A stretch of 64,000 nt of DNA, taken from contig NZ_MTBC01000011.1 in NCBI RefSeq assembly GCF_002072105.2, forward strand, positions 62,001 through 126,000, read 5' to 3'. This document shows, in pieces, positions 47,229 to 56,723 of this stretch. Within the stretch, counting starts at the first letter, position 1. Each line of letters begins with the position of its first letter. The DNA is from Croceivirga radicis. GTDB taxonomy: Bacteria; Bacteroidota; Bacteroidia; Flavobacteriales; Flavobacteriaceae. Made by a program: the position numbers and the translations under genes. The notes beneath the pieces were generated by a model. It was not told where the DNA came from and ran no database searches. It saw nothing but the letters and a program-made list of their open reading frames with translations.

Positions 47229-48476
47229 TCAGAAATTTAAAATTTCTTTTTGCAAAAGCTGAAAAGCCTTACCTACAGCCTTCTCTACTACCCTTTCCCT
47301 TGGACTACCAAAGTTAAATTTATGGGCACTAATACCGTTTGGACTACCTATAGCAATAAAAACGGTTCCTACCTCCTCATTAGAATCACCTTTAGACGGC
47401 CCAGCATTGCCCGTTGTAGCAATACTAAAATCCGTACCAATTAGTTCTTTTACCTGTCTTGCCATAGCAATGGCCACCGCCTCACTAACCACGGAATGTT
47501 TTTCTATTAATTCAGCAGCTACCCCCAAGACTTTAATTTTAGTCTCAGTAGCGTAACTAACCACACTACCCTTAAAGTAATTAGAAGCTCCAGGTATAGC
47601 GGTAATCAACTCGGCCAATCTACCACCGGTAAAACTTTCTGCCGTAGCGAGTGTAAATCCTTTTGCTTTTAGCTGTGCTCCTATTTTAGCTTCTATTACA
47701 CCCTCTTCTTCCTCTCCTTGAATGATATCTCCAATTAAACTATACAGTTGCTCAACTTGATTCTGAAGATTGGCATGTAATTTAGCTTCGTCAGTACCAA
47801 TACTACTCAAACGCAACCTAACCTTTCCCAAACTTGGTAAGTAGGCCAACTTAATATCCACAGGTAGTTTGTTTTCCCACTCGGCTATACGCTCTGCAAT
47901 GGCACTTTCTCCCAAACCATAGGTATTTACGGTCCTATGTGCAATGTAGGGTCTTTCAAAAGCACGCATCAACCTAGGCAGCACTTCCTCCTCCATAATT
48001 CCCTTCATTTCAAAAGGAACACCCGGCATGGAAACAAAAACAGTACCATTTTTCTCTAACCACAATCCAGGAGCCGTACCGTAGGTATTCTTAAGCACAT
48101 TTGCCTTGGATGGCACCATGGCTTGCTGCCGGTTCATATCGCTAATTGGAGTAGAAATGTATTTTTTAAATAGTTCTTCTATGTGGTTTAGAACCTGCTT
48201 ATCTTGAACCAAAATATCTTCAAAATAGTGACAGATAGCGTGTTTGGTCACATCATCCTTTGTAGGTCCTAAACCACCAGTAACAAGCACCACTTGCGCA
48301 CGCTTATTAGCATTTTCAAAGGCCTCTAAAATGTGTTCTTTAGTATCCTGTATAGAAGTTATTTGATATACGGATATCCCTATTTTGTTAAGTGCTTTAC
48401 TCAGGTAGACCGAGTTAGTGTCTACAATTTGACCTATTAATATTTCATCACCAATGGTAATGATTTCTGCTTGCAT
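47229..48476 (-). CDS. cinA: CinA family NMN deamidase/competence-damage protein
   Basis: The 415-residue protein has an N-terminal molybdopterin-binding-like domain ([37 protein letters not shown]) and a C-terminal CinA domain ([24 protein letters not shown]) with the [11 protein letters not shown] motif. CinA proteins deamidate nicotinamide mononucleotide in pyridine-nucleotide recycling and some also hydrolyse ADP-ribose. Both domains are complete. It precedes the ribosomal block on the same strand by 72 bases. Confidence 0.95.
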   Translation of the reverse strand: MQAEIITIGDEILIGQIVDTNSVYLSKALNKIGISVYQITSIQDTKEHILEAFENANKRAQVVLVTGGLGPTKDDVTKHAICHYFEDILVQDKQVLNHIEELFKKYISTPISDMNRQQAMVPSKANVLKNTYGTAPGLWLEKNGTVFVSMPGVPFEMKGIMEEEVLPRLMRAFERPYIAHRTVNTYGLGESAIAERIAEWENKLPVDIKLAYLPSLGKVRLRLSSIGTDEAKLHANLQNQVEQLYSLIGDIIQGEEEEGVIEAKIGAQLKAKGFTLATAESFTGGRLAELITAIPGASNYFKGSVVSYATETKIKVLGVAAELIEKHSVVSEAVAIAMARQVKELIGTDFSIATTGNAGPSKGDSNEEVGTVFIAIGSPNGISAHKFNFGSPRERVVEKAVGKAFQLLQKEILNF

Positions 48477-48500
48477 AGGAGTTTAGACTTTAAAGACAGG

Positions 48501-48839
48501 TTAAATTGAAAAATCTGTTTTCAACTCTACCACTACTTGTTCCACATCTTGTTTAAGCAGTGGAAATTTAGTTTTAATTTCCTCTATGCTACCTTGGTTT
48601 TTACCTAAGGTTTCTAAATCTAATGCATTAGCCCTGGTTGCCTCCATTCCCAATAAATCTACATTGGGTTTAATCTTATGGGCCATTTTTCTAATTTGCT
48701 CAAAATCTTGACGCTCAATTGCTGCTTCTAATGCAGCTAAATCTTGTGGTACTTCTTCTAAAAATACCGTAACTACAGAAACGATGAAGTCATTGTCCCC
48801 ATCCGCCATCTCATTAATCTTATCCAGACTGTATATCAT
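48501..48839 (-). CDS. Hpt-domain phosphotransfer protein
   Basis: The 112-residue single-domain protein carries the histidine phosphotransfer motif QIRKMAHKIKPNVDLLGM, where H54 is the phospho-acceptor, surrounded by a helical bundle. Such proteins carry phosphoryl groups between a hybrid kinase and a response regulator. No kinase or receiver is adjacent, and the next gene, one base away, is an FAH-family enzyme; the partner is therefore unknown. Confidence 0.85.
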   Translation of the reverse strand: MIYSLDKINEMADGDNDFIVSVVTVFLEEVPQDLAALEAAIERQDFEQIRKMAHKIKPNVDLLGMEATRANALDLETLGKNQGSIEEIKTKFPLLKQDVEQVVVELKTDFSI

Positions 48840-49451
48840 CTATTTAACGTTGATTGCAAATATTTTTTCTTGTTCAATAAAACCTTCAAGATAATCATTA
48901 GGGGCCACTTTTCCAACACCTGCAGGTGTACCCGTGAAAAGTACATCACCCTTTTTTAACATAAAAAAAGTAGATACATAAGCAATTAGTTCATCTATCT
49001 TCCACAACATCAAAGCCGTGTGACCATCTTGTACCAAATCTCCATTCTTGTGCAACGAAAATTTAAGATCGTTTAAATTTTGAAATTCTTTTTTAGGTAG
49101 CCACTTACCAATTACTGCGGATCCATCAAATCCTTTTGCTTTTTCCCAAGGCAGACCTTTTTCTTTTAACTGCGATTGTAAATCCCTAGCCGTAAAATCT
49201 ATTCCTAGACCAACCTCGTCATAATATTTATGCGCAAATTGCGGTGAGATATGCTTACCTACCTTTTTAATTTTCACCAAAATTTCTACTTCATAGTGCA
49301 CGTCATTAGAGAATTCTGGGATGTAAAAATCCTGTTCTTTTGGCAGAACAGCAGAATCGGGCTTAATAAATACCACTGGGTCTTTTGGTCGCTCATTATT
49401 CAATTCCGCAATATGATCTGTATAATTTCTACCGATACAAATAAGTTTCAT
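48840..49451 (-). CDS. fumarylacetoacetate hydrolase family protein
   Basis: The 203-residue enzyme fits the FAH family: MKLICIGRNYTDHIAELNN at the start, HYEVEILVKIKKVGKHI with the metal ligand Glu pair, VGLGIDFTARDLQ and GDVLFTGTPAGVGKV at the end. Family members hydrolyse or decarboxylate 2-oxo-dienoate-type compounds or act as oxaloacetate decarboxylases; exact substrate open. It lies in a tight minus-strand series with the Hpt gene and the regulatory-domain protein (two bases). Confidence 0.9.
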   Translation of the reverse strand: MKLICIGRNYTDHIAELNNERPKDPVVFIKPDSAVLPKEQDFYIPEFSNDVHYEVEILVKIKKVGKHISPQFAHKYYDEVGLGIDFTARDLQSQLKEKGLPWEKAKGFDGSAVIGKWLPKKEFQNLNDLKFSLHKNGDLVQDGHTALMLWKIDELIAYVSTFFMLKKGDVLFTGTPAGVGKVAPNDYLEGFIEQEKIFAINVK

Positions 49452-49453
49452 AT

Positions 49454-50368
49454 TTACTTTTTAAGTTTTTGATTCACTTTTAAACTCAATGCAGGAATTA
49501 AAGATTGATTATTTCCTTTGGATTGTACTGTAAAGGGCCGCCATTCGCCCATACCATAAACGTACAACTTAAAATTACTGTTTTTACTGTACACCCCACC
49601 AAAAGTTGGCGCAAAACGATCCTCTATTCTTGGTTTATTTGTTAAGTTATCTTTCTCGTCCTTTTTATACCAGTTATAAGGAATAAAAAGCCACTCTAAA
49701 CCAACAAAAACACCTTCTGTTGGCATTTTCAACTTTAAATCTGAAATATTTATGGTGGTATAATCCTTACCTTTTACCGCTTCTAACAAGATACTTTTAC
49801 GAAGTAAATCTTCTTTTGGAGTTTTAGTCACGGGATCCACGCTAAAAAACCGCAATCTAAATTTAGCGCGATCTCGAGTAAATTCTTGCCGTTCCCTAAA
49901 AAAAACGGTAACCGATTCTAAATACTTTTTGGCCGCCCCAATATTAGGAAAATACAAGGCAAGGATCCAGGGCGTGGAAGAGGCATCAAAACCACTTTTT
50001 ATAGCATAACTACTTACCGGATTATATGTTTTTGAATCACCAAAATTACCAGACAAGATTACCTCATCCAATTTCATGGTGGTCTCTGTTAGCTCTACCT
50101 TTTTGTTCTGGTAAACCGTTTTTCCTAAGAGCACGGTATCTTGGTACCCCAAAGAGGATATATGTACTTTTTTTGATAACAGTTCTTTTGGAATGGTAAT
50201 ACTAAAAGCCCCATCCTCATCTGTTGAAGTACCTACAAGCGTATTTAAAAAACTAATATTAACATAGGGTATTGGCTCTTTTGTGCTTACATCTTGTACA
50301 TAACCTTCAAAATCTATCTCTTGTGCCGTGCAAGAAAGACCAACTAGTAAAAAGAGAAAAAGCCGCAT
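49454..50368 (-). CDS. exported protein with carboxypeptidase-like regulatory domain
   Basis: The 304-residue protein starts with a signal peptide (MRLFLFLLVGLSCTAQ) and a beta-sandwich of the carboxypeptidase-regulatory-like type (IDFEGYVQDVSTKEPIPYVN, GTSTDEDGAFSITIPKE). The remainder (from about 110) is a conserved-looking domain with ILALYFPNIGAAKKYLESV of unknown function. This architecture is widespread in Bacteroidota as a periplasmic or outer-membrane protein. It is two bases from the FAH gene and three from the exonuclease gene. Confidence 0.75.
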   Translation of the reverse strand: MRLFLFLLVGLSCTAQEIDFEGYVQDVSTKEPIPYVNISFLNTLVGTSTDEDGAFSITIPKELLSKKVHISSLGYQDTVLLGKTVYQNKKVELTETTMKLDEVILSGNFGDSKTYNPVSSYAIKSGFDASSTPWILALYFPNIGAAKKYLESVTVFFRERQEFTRDRAKFRLRFFSVDPVTKTPKEDLLRKSILLEAVKGKDYTTINISDLKLKMPTEGVFVGLEWLFIPYNWYKKDEKDNLTNKPRIEDRFAPTFGGVYSKNSNFKLYVYGMGEWRPFTVQSKGNNQSLIPALSLKVNQKLKK

Positions 50369-50371
50369 CTA

Positions 50372-51148
50372 CTAAGCCAGCTTGTTGTTAAATGCGCTTA
50401 ATTTAAGCTTAGTTAAAACTTTTTTGGTGTACAACGGAAAATCTGCATTCATGATCCAACCGTAATAACCCGGTTCTTTCTCTAACACTTCTGCTACTTT
50501 TTTTCCCTTATGTTTACCAAAAGAAAAAATTGGCTCTCCTTTTTTGTCCTTTGCTATGAAGCCTGCAAAATCTAACGCTTGTTTGCGTGTAGTAAACTCT
50601 GATAATTTCTTAATGTTATTTTCCAATTCTGGATACCGATCTAACTGTGCCAATAACACTTCATAGGTAGCCATGGTATCGGCTTCGGCAGAGTGTGCAT
50701 CATCTAAATTTTTATCGCAATAAAATTTATAGGCCGCACCTAAGGTTCGCTTTTCCATTTTATGAAATATGGTTTGCACATCAACGCTTACCATATGTTT
50801 CATATCAAAATCTACTTCTGCCCGCAACATTTCCTCTGCAAGTAATGGAATATCAAAACGATCGGAATTGAACCCACCCAAATCACTATCCCTAATCATT
50901 GCATAGATTTCTTTTGATAGCATTTTAAACGTTGGCTCGTTGGCTACTTTATCATTGGATATACCATGAACGGCCACCACATCTGCCGGTATTTCCATTT
51001 CTGGATTTACCAACCATGTTTTGCTTTCCTTATTACCGTTTGGATATACTTTTAATATGGATATTTCTACAATACGATCTTTGGCAACATTGGTGCCAGT
51101 AGTTTCCAAATCAAAGAAACAAATTGGCTTGGTCAAATTCAATTCCAT
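50372..51148 (-). CDS. 3'-5' exonuclease of the DnaQ/DEDD family
   Basis: The 258-residue protein has an N-terminal exonuclease domain with the DEDD acidic residues: ICFFDLETTGTNVAKDRIVEI (D and E of motif I), motif II GGFNSDRFDIPLLAEEML and motif III LDDAHSAEADTMATYEV. It ends with a DUF3820-like segment (FSFGKHKGKKVAEVLEKEPGYYGWIMNADFP, in pieces) that is often fused to such nucleases. Role in repair or RNA turnover is likely; it is not the polymerase epsilon subunit by context. Confidence 0.9.
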   Translation of the reverse strand: MELNLTKPICFFDLETTGTNVAKDRIVEISILKVYPNGNKESKTWLVNPEMEIPADVVAVHGISNDKVANEPTFKMLSKEIYAMIRDSDLGGFNSDRFDIPLLAEEMLRAEVDFDMKHMVSVDVQTIFHKMEKRTLGAAYKFYCDKNLDDAHSAEADTMATYEVLLAQLDRYPELENNIKKLSEFTTRKQALDFAGFIAKDKKGEPIFSFGKHKGKKVAEVLEKEPGYYGWIMNADFPLYTKKVLTKLKLSAFNNKLA

Positions 51149-51194
51149 CTAACGTGCATTTAAAGCCACAAAGATAATGGGATTCTTGGGACTA

Positions 51195-52544
51195 CTAAAT
51201 CTCCCTATTTACGTCCCATGATTCTAAATAATCGGCAACCGCTTTTACAAACATACCTCCTAAAGCACCATTTACCACTCTATGGTCATAGCTGTGACTT
51301 AAATACATCTTACTGCGTATACCAATTAAATCGCCTTCTGGGGTTTCTATTACCGAAGGAATTTTTCTAATTGCCCCTAAGGCCAAAATACCCACCTGAG
51401 GTTGATTGATTATTGGCGTTCCAAAAACACTACCAAAACTACCAATATTAGTAACCGTGTAAGTACCATCTTTTATCTCATCTGGTTTAAGTTGATTTGC
51501 CCTTGCGCGGTTTGCTAAATCATTTACGGTTTTTGCCATACCCACCAAATTTAATTGATCAGCATTTTTAATAACCGGAACTATAAGATTACCATCTGGC
51601 AGAGCCGCTGCCATACCAAGATTAATATTTTTCTTTTTAACCACAGCATCGCCATCTACACTTATGTTTATAAGCGGATATTTTTTTATGGCCATAGCTA
51701 CCGCCTCCATAAATATTGGAGTAAAGGTTAGCTTTTCGCCCTCCCTTTTCTGAAAAGCATCTTTAACTTTATTACGCCAAGCCACCACATTGGTTACGTC
51801 TACCTCAATAAAGCTTTGCACATGGGCAGAAGTTGCAACACTATCTGTCATGTGTTTTGCAATTAATTTACCCATTCTGCTTAACGGTATGATCTCATCG
51901 CCATCTTTTATTGCTACGGGTGTAGGTGTTGAAGCTGGTTTTGGAGCTGTGGCCACCTCCCCAGAAACTTCTTTCTCTTTGGCAGGAGTTTTTGGGGCTA
52001 CTATAGATTGTGCAGGCTGTTTTTTCTTTGCCGAAACATATTCCAGAATATCGTTCTTAGTAACACGGCCATCTTTACCGGTTCCAGGGATGGTATCTAG
52101 TTCTTCTAAACTCACCCCTTCTTCTTTGGCAATGTTTTTGACCAAAGGCGAATAAAACCTATCTGAATCTGCATAATCTTCTGAAGCATCAGCAACCGAT
52201 TCTTGAACTGTATTCATCTGCGCCTCTAGCTCTTTTGCCGTATCCACAGCCTCATCCGCCACAACCTCTTCTACTTCGTCCGCTTCGGCATCAATATCAT
52301 CTGCATCTGTCTCAATGATAGCAACAACGTCTCCAACTTTAACCACATCATCTACATCAAATAGCTTCTTTACTAGCTTACCTTCATATTCACACGGCAC
52401 CTCAGAATCCACTTTGTCCGTAGCCACCTCAAAAACAGCTTCGTCCATTTCTATAGTGTCACCTATTTCTTTAAGCCACGAGGTTAATGTAGCCTCTGCT
52501 ACACTTTCGCCCATTTGCGGTAATTTAAGTTCGTATTTTGCCAT
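51195..52544 (-). CDS. 2-oxo acid dehydrogenase E2 acyltransferase
   Basis: The 449-residue protein has one lipoyl domain (MAKYELKLPQMGESVAEATL, lipoyl Lys in VATDKVDSEVP), a flexible acidic linker, an E3/E1-binding domain (FYSPLVKNIAKEEGVSLEELDTIPGTGKDGRV, in pieces) and a catalytic domain. The C-terminal catalytic motif reads SYDHRVVNGALGG: H421 is present but the usual aspartate of HxxxDG is an asparagine (N425). The partners are not adjacent; a branched-chain or pyruvate complex cannot be separated by reading. Minus-strand TATTTTTG at 52582-52589 is a possible -7 box. Confidence 0.92.
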   Translation of the reverse strand: MAKYELKLPQMGESVAEATLTSWLKEIGDTIEMDEAVFEVATDKVDSEVPCEYEGKLVKKLFDVDDVVKVGDVVAIIETDADDIDAEADEVEEVVADEAVDTAKELEAQMNTVQESVADASEDYADSDRFYSPLVKNIAKEEGVSLEELDTIPGTGKDGRVTKNDILEYVSAKKKQPAQSIVAPKTPAKEKEVSGEVATAPKPASTPTPVAIKDGDEIIPLSRMGKLIAKHMTDSVATSAHVQSFIEVDVTNVVAWRNKVKDAFQKREGEKLTFTPIFMEAVAMAIKKYPLINISVDGDAVVKKKNINLGMAAALPDGNLIVPVIKNADQLNLVGMAKTVNDLANRARANQLKPDEIKDGTYTVTNIGSFGSVFGTPIINQPQVGILALGAIRKIPSVIETPEGDLIGIRSKMYLSHSYDHRVVNGALGGMFVKAVADYLESWDVNREI

Positions 52545-52582
52545 ATCTGTAATTAGAATGTGGTTTTGTGTAATATTTTTGC

Positions 52583-52609
52583 AAAAATAGCATTTTTATA
52601 GCTATTTTT
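52583..52609 (-). terminator. hairpin after recR, overlapping the E2 promoter
   Basis: AAAAATAGC (52583-52591) and GCTATTTTT (52601-52609) form a nine-base stem around a nine-base loop. It starts 15 bases downstream of the recR stop on the minus strand and runs into further T, so it may end recR; the same bases contain a TAnnTTTG box for the next gene. Confidence 0.5.
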
Positions 52610-52623
52610 TTGTTTATACTTTA

Positions 52624-53244
52624 TTAATTTGATTTTAAAGAACTTTCAAATGGCACACGATGCAGTATACTCCTACCCAAGGTAACTTCATCTGCATACT
52701 CCAGTTCGTCCCCAACAGCTATACCTCTTGCTATGGTAGAGGTTGCAACTTGTAAACCCTCTAATTGTTTATAGATATAAAAATTGGTGGTATCACCCTC
52801 CATGGAAGCACTTAGAGCGAAAATCAATTCTTTAACCCCACCTCCTTTTACTTTGGTGACAAGAGCAGGAATTGTCAAATCTTGCGGACCAACACCTTCC
52901 ATTGGCGAAATTTTGCCGCCCAAGACATGATAATGGCCTTGAAACTGAGAGGTATTTTCTATAGCCATAACATCTCTTACATCTTCTACCACACAAATAA
53001 TGCTGCTGTCCCGTTTTGGATTGGCACAAATTTCACATGTTTCGGTATCAGAAATATTATGACAGTTTTTACAGAAATTAATTTCGTCTTTGAGCTTTAC
53101 CAGCGCATTGGCCAAATGGTAAGTTTGTTGCTCTGGTTGTTTCAATAAATGCAATACCAAACGCAAGGCGGTTCTTTTACCTATTCCCGGTAATTGAGAC
53201 ACCTCGTATACTGCATTTTCTAATAATTTAGAAGAAAATTCCAT
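52624..53244 (-). CDS. recR: recombination protein RecR
   Basis: The 206-residue protein takes part in RecFOR recombinational repair. It has a helix-hairpin-helix start ([18 protein letters not shown]), a four-cysteine zinc finger ([20 protein letters not shown]) and a Toprim domain ([33 protein letters not shown] and [12 protein letters not shown]). Full length. It is divergent from the SSS transporter gene, 67 bases away. Confidence 0.97.
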   Translation of the reverse strand: MEFSSKLLENAVYEVSQLPGIGKRTALRLVLHLLKQPEQQTYHLANALVKLKDEINFCKNCHNISDTETCEICANPKRDSSIICVVEDVRDVMAIENTSQFQGHYHVLGGKISPMEGVGPQDLTIPALVTKVKGGGVKELIFALSASMEGDTTNFYIYKQLEGLQVATSTIARGIAVGDELEYADEVTLGRSILHRVPFESSLKSN

Positions 53245-53311
53245 TTCGCAAAATTACAATTTTATCCGCTGCTTAATGTTTTTGTAATTTGCATTTTAAA
53301 TTGATTTTTAA

Positions 53312-54772
53312 ATGACCGCCATCCAGATTTTACTTTTAATAGCCGCGTACTTTTTTGTATTAATGCTAATCTCCTATTTTACAGGAAAGAACGATAGCAA
53401 TACCGACTTTTTTAAAGCAGGCAGACAGTCTCCTTGGTATTTAGTAGCCTTTGGTATGGTTGGCGCATCTTTGTCTGGCGTTACATTTATTTCCGTTCCA
53501 GGTTGGATAGATGGTTCTAAGTTTACTTATCTACAAGTGGTATTGGGTTATTTTGTAGGCTATTTTGTGGTGGCCTACTTGCTTTTACCTTTATACTATC
53601 GCCATAATCTTACCTCTATTTATGAATATCTAGCAAATAGGTTTGGACCCACCGCACACAAGACCGGGGCGTTTTTCTTTTTTGTTTCTAGGGTTTTGGG
53701 TGCGGCTTTTAGATTGTTCTTAGTAGCTATTGTTCTACAACAATTTGTTTTTGATGCCTTTAATGTACCTTTTGAATTAACCGTTATACTATCTATAGTT
53801 TTAATATGGGTTTATACTAATAAGGGCGGCATAAAAACTATAGTATGGACAGATACCTTACAAACCACCTTTATGATTTTGGCCGTTGTATTATCAATTG
53901 TTTTTATTAACCAAGAAATTGGGTGGAGTTTTAGCGAATTTTTAGATTCAGAAGAACTAAAAAACTACGATACGGTTTTTCAGTTTGATGACTTTTTGGC
54001 ACGTAACCATTTCTTAAAATCTTTTTTTGGTGGTATGTTCATTACCATTTGCATGACTGGATTGGACCAGGATATGATGCAAAAAAACCTAACTTGTAAA
54101 ACATTGAAAGACGCCCAAAAAAACATGGTATCTTTTAGTATTGTTTTGGTAGTGGTTACCTTTTTATTTATGCTTTTAGGAGCTTTGCTTTTTATTTATG
54201 CCAAACAAAAAAATATTGCCATTCCACTTATGGATGGTGAACCAAAGACCGATTTATTATTTCCAGAAATTGCGCTAAATAGTGGTTTGGGTCTTACACT
54301 ATCCATTACCTTTATGCTAGGATTGATAGCAGCTGCTTATAGTAGTGCGGATAGCGCATTAACTTCGCTTACCACCTCTTTTTGCATTGATTTTTTAAAA
54401 ATAGATAAACAGCCAGAAGCAAAACAGAAACAAATTCGTAAACGCACCCATATTTACATGAGTGCCGTATTGGTTGTTGTTATTATTCTATTTAAATATG
54501 TACTAAATAGCAATGTAATAGATAGCCTACTAACGGTTGCCGGTTACACTTATGGGCCGCTATTAGGACTGTTTGCGTTTGGTATGTTTACCAAACATCA
54601 AATTAAAGACCAATACGTTTGGCTGGTCTGCATCATGTCCGTAGTGCTAATTACAGGTTTGGCCAATATAGATGCATCCTATTTAAATGGCTATAATTTA
54701 GGATATGAATTATTACCACTAAATGGGCTACTTACATTTCTAGGGCTATATCTAATTCGTAAAAAAGCTTAG
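53312..54772 (+). CDS. sodium:solute symporter (SSS family)
   Basis: The 486-residue membrane protein has about thirteen hydrophobic helices and the SSS signature region [19 protein letters not shown], as well as [38 protein letters not shown] near the start (in pieces). Such carriers use the sodium gradient to import sugars, amino acids or organic acids; the substrate cannot be called. It overlaps the convergent CoA-binding gene by four bases. Confidence 0.92.
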   Translation: MTAIQILLLIAAYFFVLMLISYFTGKNDSNTDFFKAGRQSPWYLVAFGMVGASLSGVTFISVPGWIDGSKFTYLQVVLGYFVGYFVVAYLLLPLYYRHNLTSIYEYLANRFGPTAHKTGAFFFFVSRVLGAAFRLFLVAIVLQQFVFDAFNVPFELTVILSIVLIWVYTNKGGIKTIVWTDTLQTTFMILAVVLSIVFINQEIGWSFSEFLDSEELKNYDTVFQFDDFLARNHFLKSFFGGMFITICMTGLDQDMMQKNLTCKTLKDAQKNMVSFSIVLVVVTFLFMLLGALLFIYAKQKNIAIPLMDGEPKTDLLFPEIALNSGLGLTLSITFMLGLIAAAYSSADSALTSLTTSFCIDFLKIDKQPEAKQKQIRKRTHIYMSAVLVVVIILFKYVLNSNVIDSLLTVAGYTYGPLLGLFAFGMFTKHQIKDQYVWLVCIMSVVLITGLANIDASYLNGYNLGYELLPLNGLLTFLGLYLIRKKA

Positions 54773-55128
54773 TAAGAATTTGTTGCCAACAAAACCAAAG
54801 TACATGCAATTTCCACTTCAATACCATTAACTTTTAATAGCTTATAAAAATCCGGGTTTTCCGTACCAGGATTGAATATAACTTTTTTGGGCCCTAGAGC
54901 AATAATACTATCGTAATATTGCTTTTGCCGTTCAGGGTTCATATATAACGTTACAACGTCAATTTTTGGTAATTCATTTAAATTGGTGTTTATTTGCACA
55001 GTTCCTACATTTCCCCCTCTTAGGCCAAACGCAACGGTTGGAACGTTTTTTTCTTGCAAGCGTTTAATGGCCATGTTACTATAACGGGAAGGGTTTAATG
55101 AGGCTCCAAAGACTAAAGTTCTTTGCAT
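54769..55128 (-). CDS. CoA-binding domain protein
   Basis: The 119-residue cytoplasmic protein matches the CoA_binding_2 (YccU-like) family: [21 protein letters not shown] at the start with the Rossmann-type GAS motif, [14 protein letters not shown] and [16 protein letters not shown] in the middle, ending [14 protein letters not shown]. The ligand is thought to be CoA or an acyl-CoA; function unknown. Convergent with the transporter gene. Confidence 0.9.
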   Translation of the reverse strand: MQRTLVFGASLNPSRYSNMAIKRLQEKNVPTVAFGLRGGNVGTVQINTNLNELPKIDVVTLYMNPERQKQYYDSIIALGPKKVIFNPGTENPDFYKLLKVNGIEVEIACTLVLLATNSY

Positions 55129-55469
55129 ATTTATAAATATATGTTAAATCTTAAATTTAGTCGTAACGAATTAAGTATTCTTACGTCTTAATATAAGTCA
55201 CAGACTCATTGGTAAGACTGTATTTTTTTTATAGTTAATGGTTAGTGTTTAGTATAGCTTATCAATGTATTAAAGCCCCGATTTTTATCGGGGCTTCTTC
55301 TTTATCATTAGTCAAACTACCGTGTAACAAAACTATTTATTGGTCGTCTTTTAAATAGAAGACAATCAATGCCAAAATGGCCTATTGGATATAAAAATTT
55401 GGTTGGTTAATTATAACCGATAGGTCTAAATCCCTAGTCTTTCTATGCAGAAGGGCTAGGGTAATTTTA
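55129..55469. other. non-coding stretch with two hairpins between fabH and the CoA-binding gene
   Basis: The 341 bases contain no ORF of note. Two hairpins are visible: AAGCCCCGAT-TTTT-ATCGGGGCTT (55273-55296), a textbook terminator stem, and CCCTAG...CTAGGG (55432-55461), a weaker stem immediately behind the fabH stop. Nothing else is evident in between. Confidence 0.6.
55273..55296. terminator. perfect 10-base terminator stem
   Basis: AAGCCCCGAT and ATCGGGGCTT pair perfectly around a TTTT loop. The T-rich flank is moderate on the plus side. It may terminate minus-strand transcription from fabH or a short unannotated RNA. Confidence 0.75.
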
Positions 55470-56477
55470 TTACCAACGCATTACCAAGCTACCCCAAGTA
55501 AATCCGCTACCAAACGCAGCCAAAACTACTAGGTCTCCCTCTTTTATCTTTCCTTGTTCCCAAGCTTCTGTTAAGGCAATTGGTATACTAGCAGCTGTAG
55601 TATTACCGTAATTCATAATATTATTAAATACCTGATCATCTGTTAATGCAAACTTCTTTTGAATAAATTGCGCTATCCTTAAGTTGGCCTGGTGCGGAAT
55701 TAGCATATCGATATCTTCTGGGGTAAGCTTATTCTTTTTTAGCCCCTCCATAATTACCTCGCTAAAACGTACCACCGCATTTTTAAATACAAATTGTCCG
55801 TTCATGTACGGAAAATAGGAGGTGTCATCTGCATCTGCATCTTCAATAATATCCGTTACCCAACGTTTGCCCATACCTGGTGCAATTAAAGACAATTCTT
55901 CTGCATGCTGCCCTTCAGAATGTAAATGACTAGATAAGACACCTTTTGTAGTATCCTCTTCCCTGCTAACTATAGCAGCACCGGCCCCATCACCAAAAAT
56001 CACGGAAACCGAACGACCACGAGTTGTCATATCTAAGCCCCTACTATGTAATTCTGACCCTATTACCAATATGTTCTTGTACATTCCCGTTTTGATGTAC
56101 TGATCCGCAACGGACATAGCATACACAAATCCAGAACATTGATTTCTAACATCTAAGGCCCCTACGGTTTTAATCCCCAAATCTCGCTGCACCAAAACAC
56201 CTGGACCAGGAAAATAATAATCCGGACTTAAAGTGGCAAAGACAATAAAATCAATATCGTCTTTGTCTATACCTGCTCTTTCTATAGCCTTTTTAGCAGC
56301 CTTTACCCCCATAGAGGTAGTTGTATCCTTACCTGGCTCTACATGCCTGCGTTCTTTGATACCAGTACGCTCCTGTATCCATTCATCACTTGTATCCATT
56401 ATTTTGGACAAATCATCATTGGTTACCACATTGTCCGGAACATAATAGCCTAAGCCTATAATCTTTGAATTATACAT
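55470..56477 (-). CDS. fabH: 3-oxoacyl-ACP synthase III
   Basis: The 335-residue condensing enzyme starts fatty-acid synthesis by joining an acyl-CoA primer to malonyl-ACP. The catalytic triad is visible: C114 in RNQCSGFVYAMS, His in MLIPHQANLRIAQF and Asn in NYGNTTAASIPIAL. The N terminus MYNSKIIGLGYYVPDNVVTN is typical. It does not sit with plsX or rpmF here, so this may be one of several KASIII copies. Confidence 0.92.
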   Translation of the reverse strand: MYNSKIIGLGYYVPDNVVTNDDLSKIMDTSDEWIQERTGIKERRHVEPGKDTTTSMGVKAAKKAIERAGIDKDDIDFIVFATLSPDYYFPGPGVLVQRDLGIKTVGALDVRNQCSGFVYAMSVADQYIKTGMYKNILVIGSELHSRGLDMTTRGRSVSVIFGDGAGAAIVSREEDTTKGVLSSHLHSEGQHAEELSLIAPGMGKRWVTDIIEDADADDTSYFPYMNGQFVFKNAVVRFSEVIMEGLKKNKLTPEDIDMLIPHQANLRIAQFIQKKFALTDDQVFNNIMNYGNTTAASIPIALTEAWEQGKIKEGDLVVLAAFGSGFTWGSLVMRW

Positions 56478-56723
56478 GTTTTCAAATTAACAATTAACAA
56501 GGATTGCACCTTTTAAATTTCAAATTATAAAAAATAAACCGTGCAAATCTAAAAAAGTGCAAATAAATGGATTTAGTTGTTTAACACAAATTGGATTTAA
56601 TCAAAAAAGACATAAATGTTTAATTGTTGTTAAATCAAAAAGTTATCTAAAAGCTACCTTATATAATATTGTATTTTTAGACTCAACCGTAGTAAAATTA
56701 AAATCGACTAAAACACAATTAAA

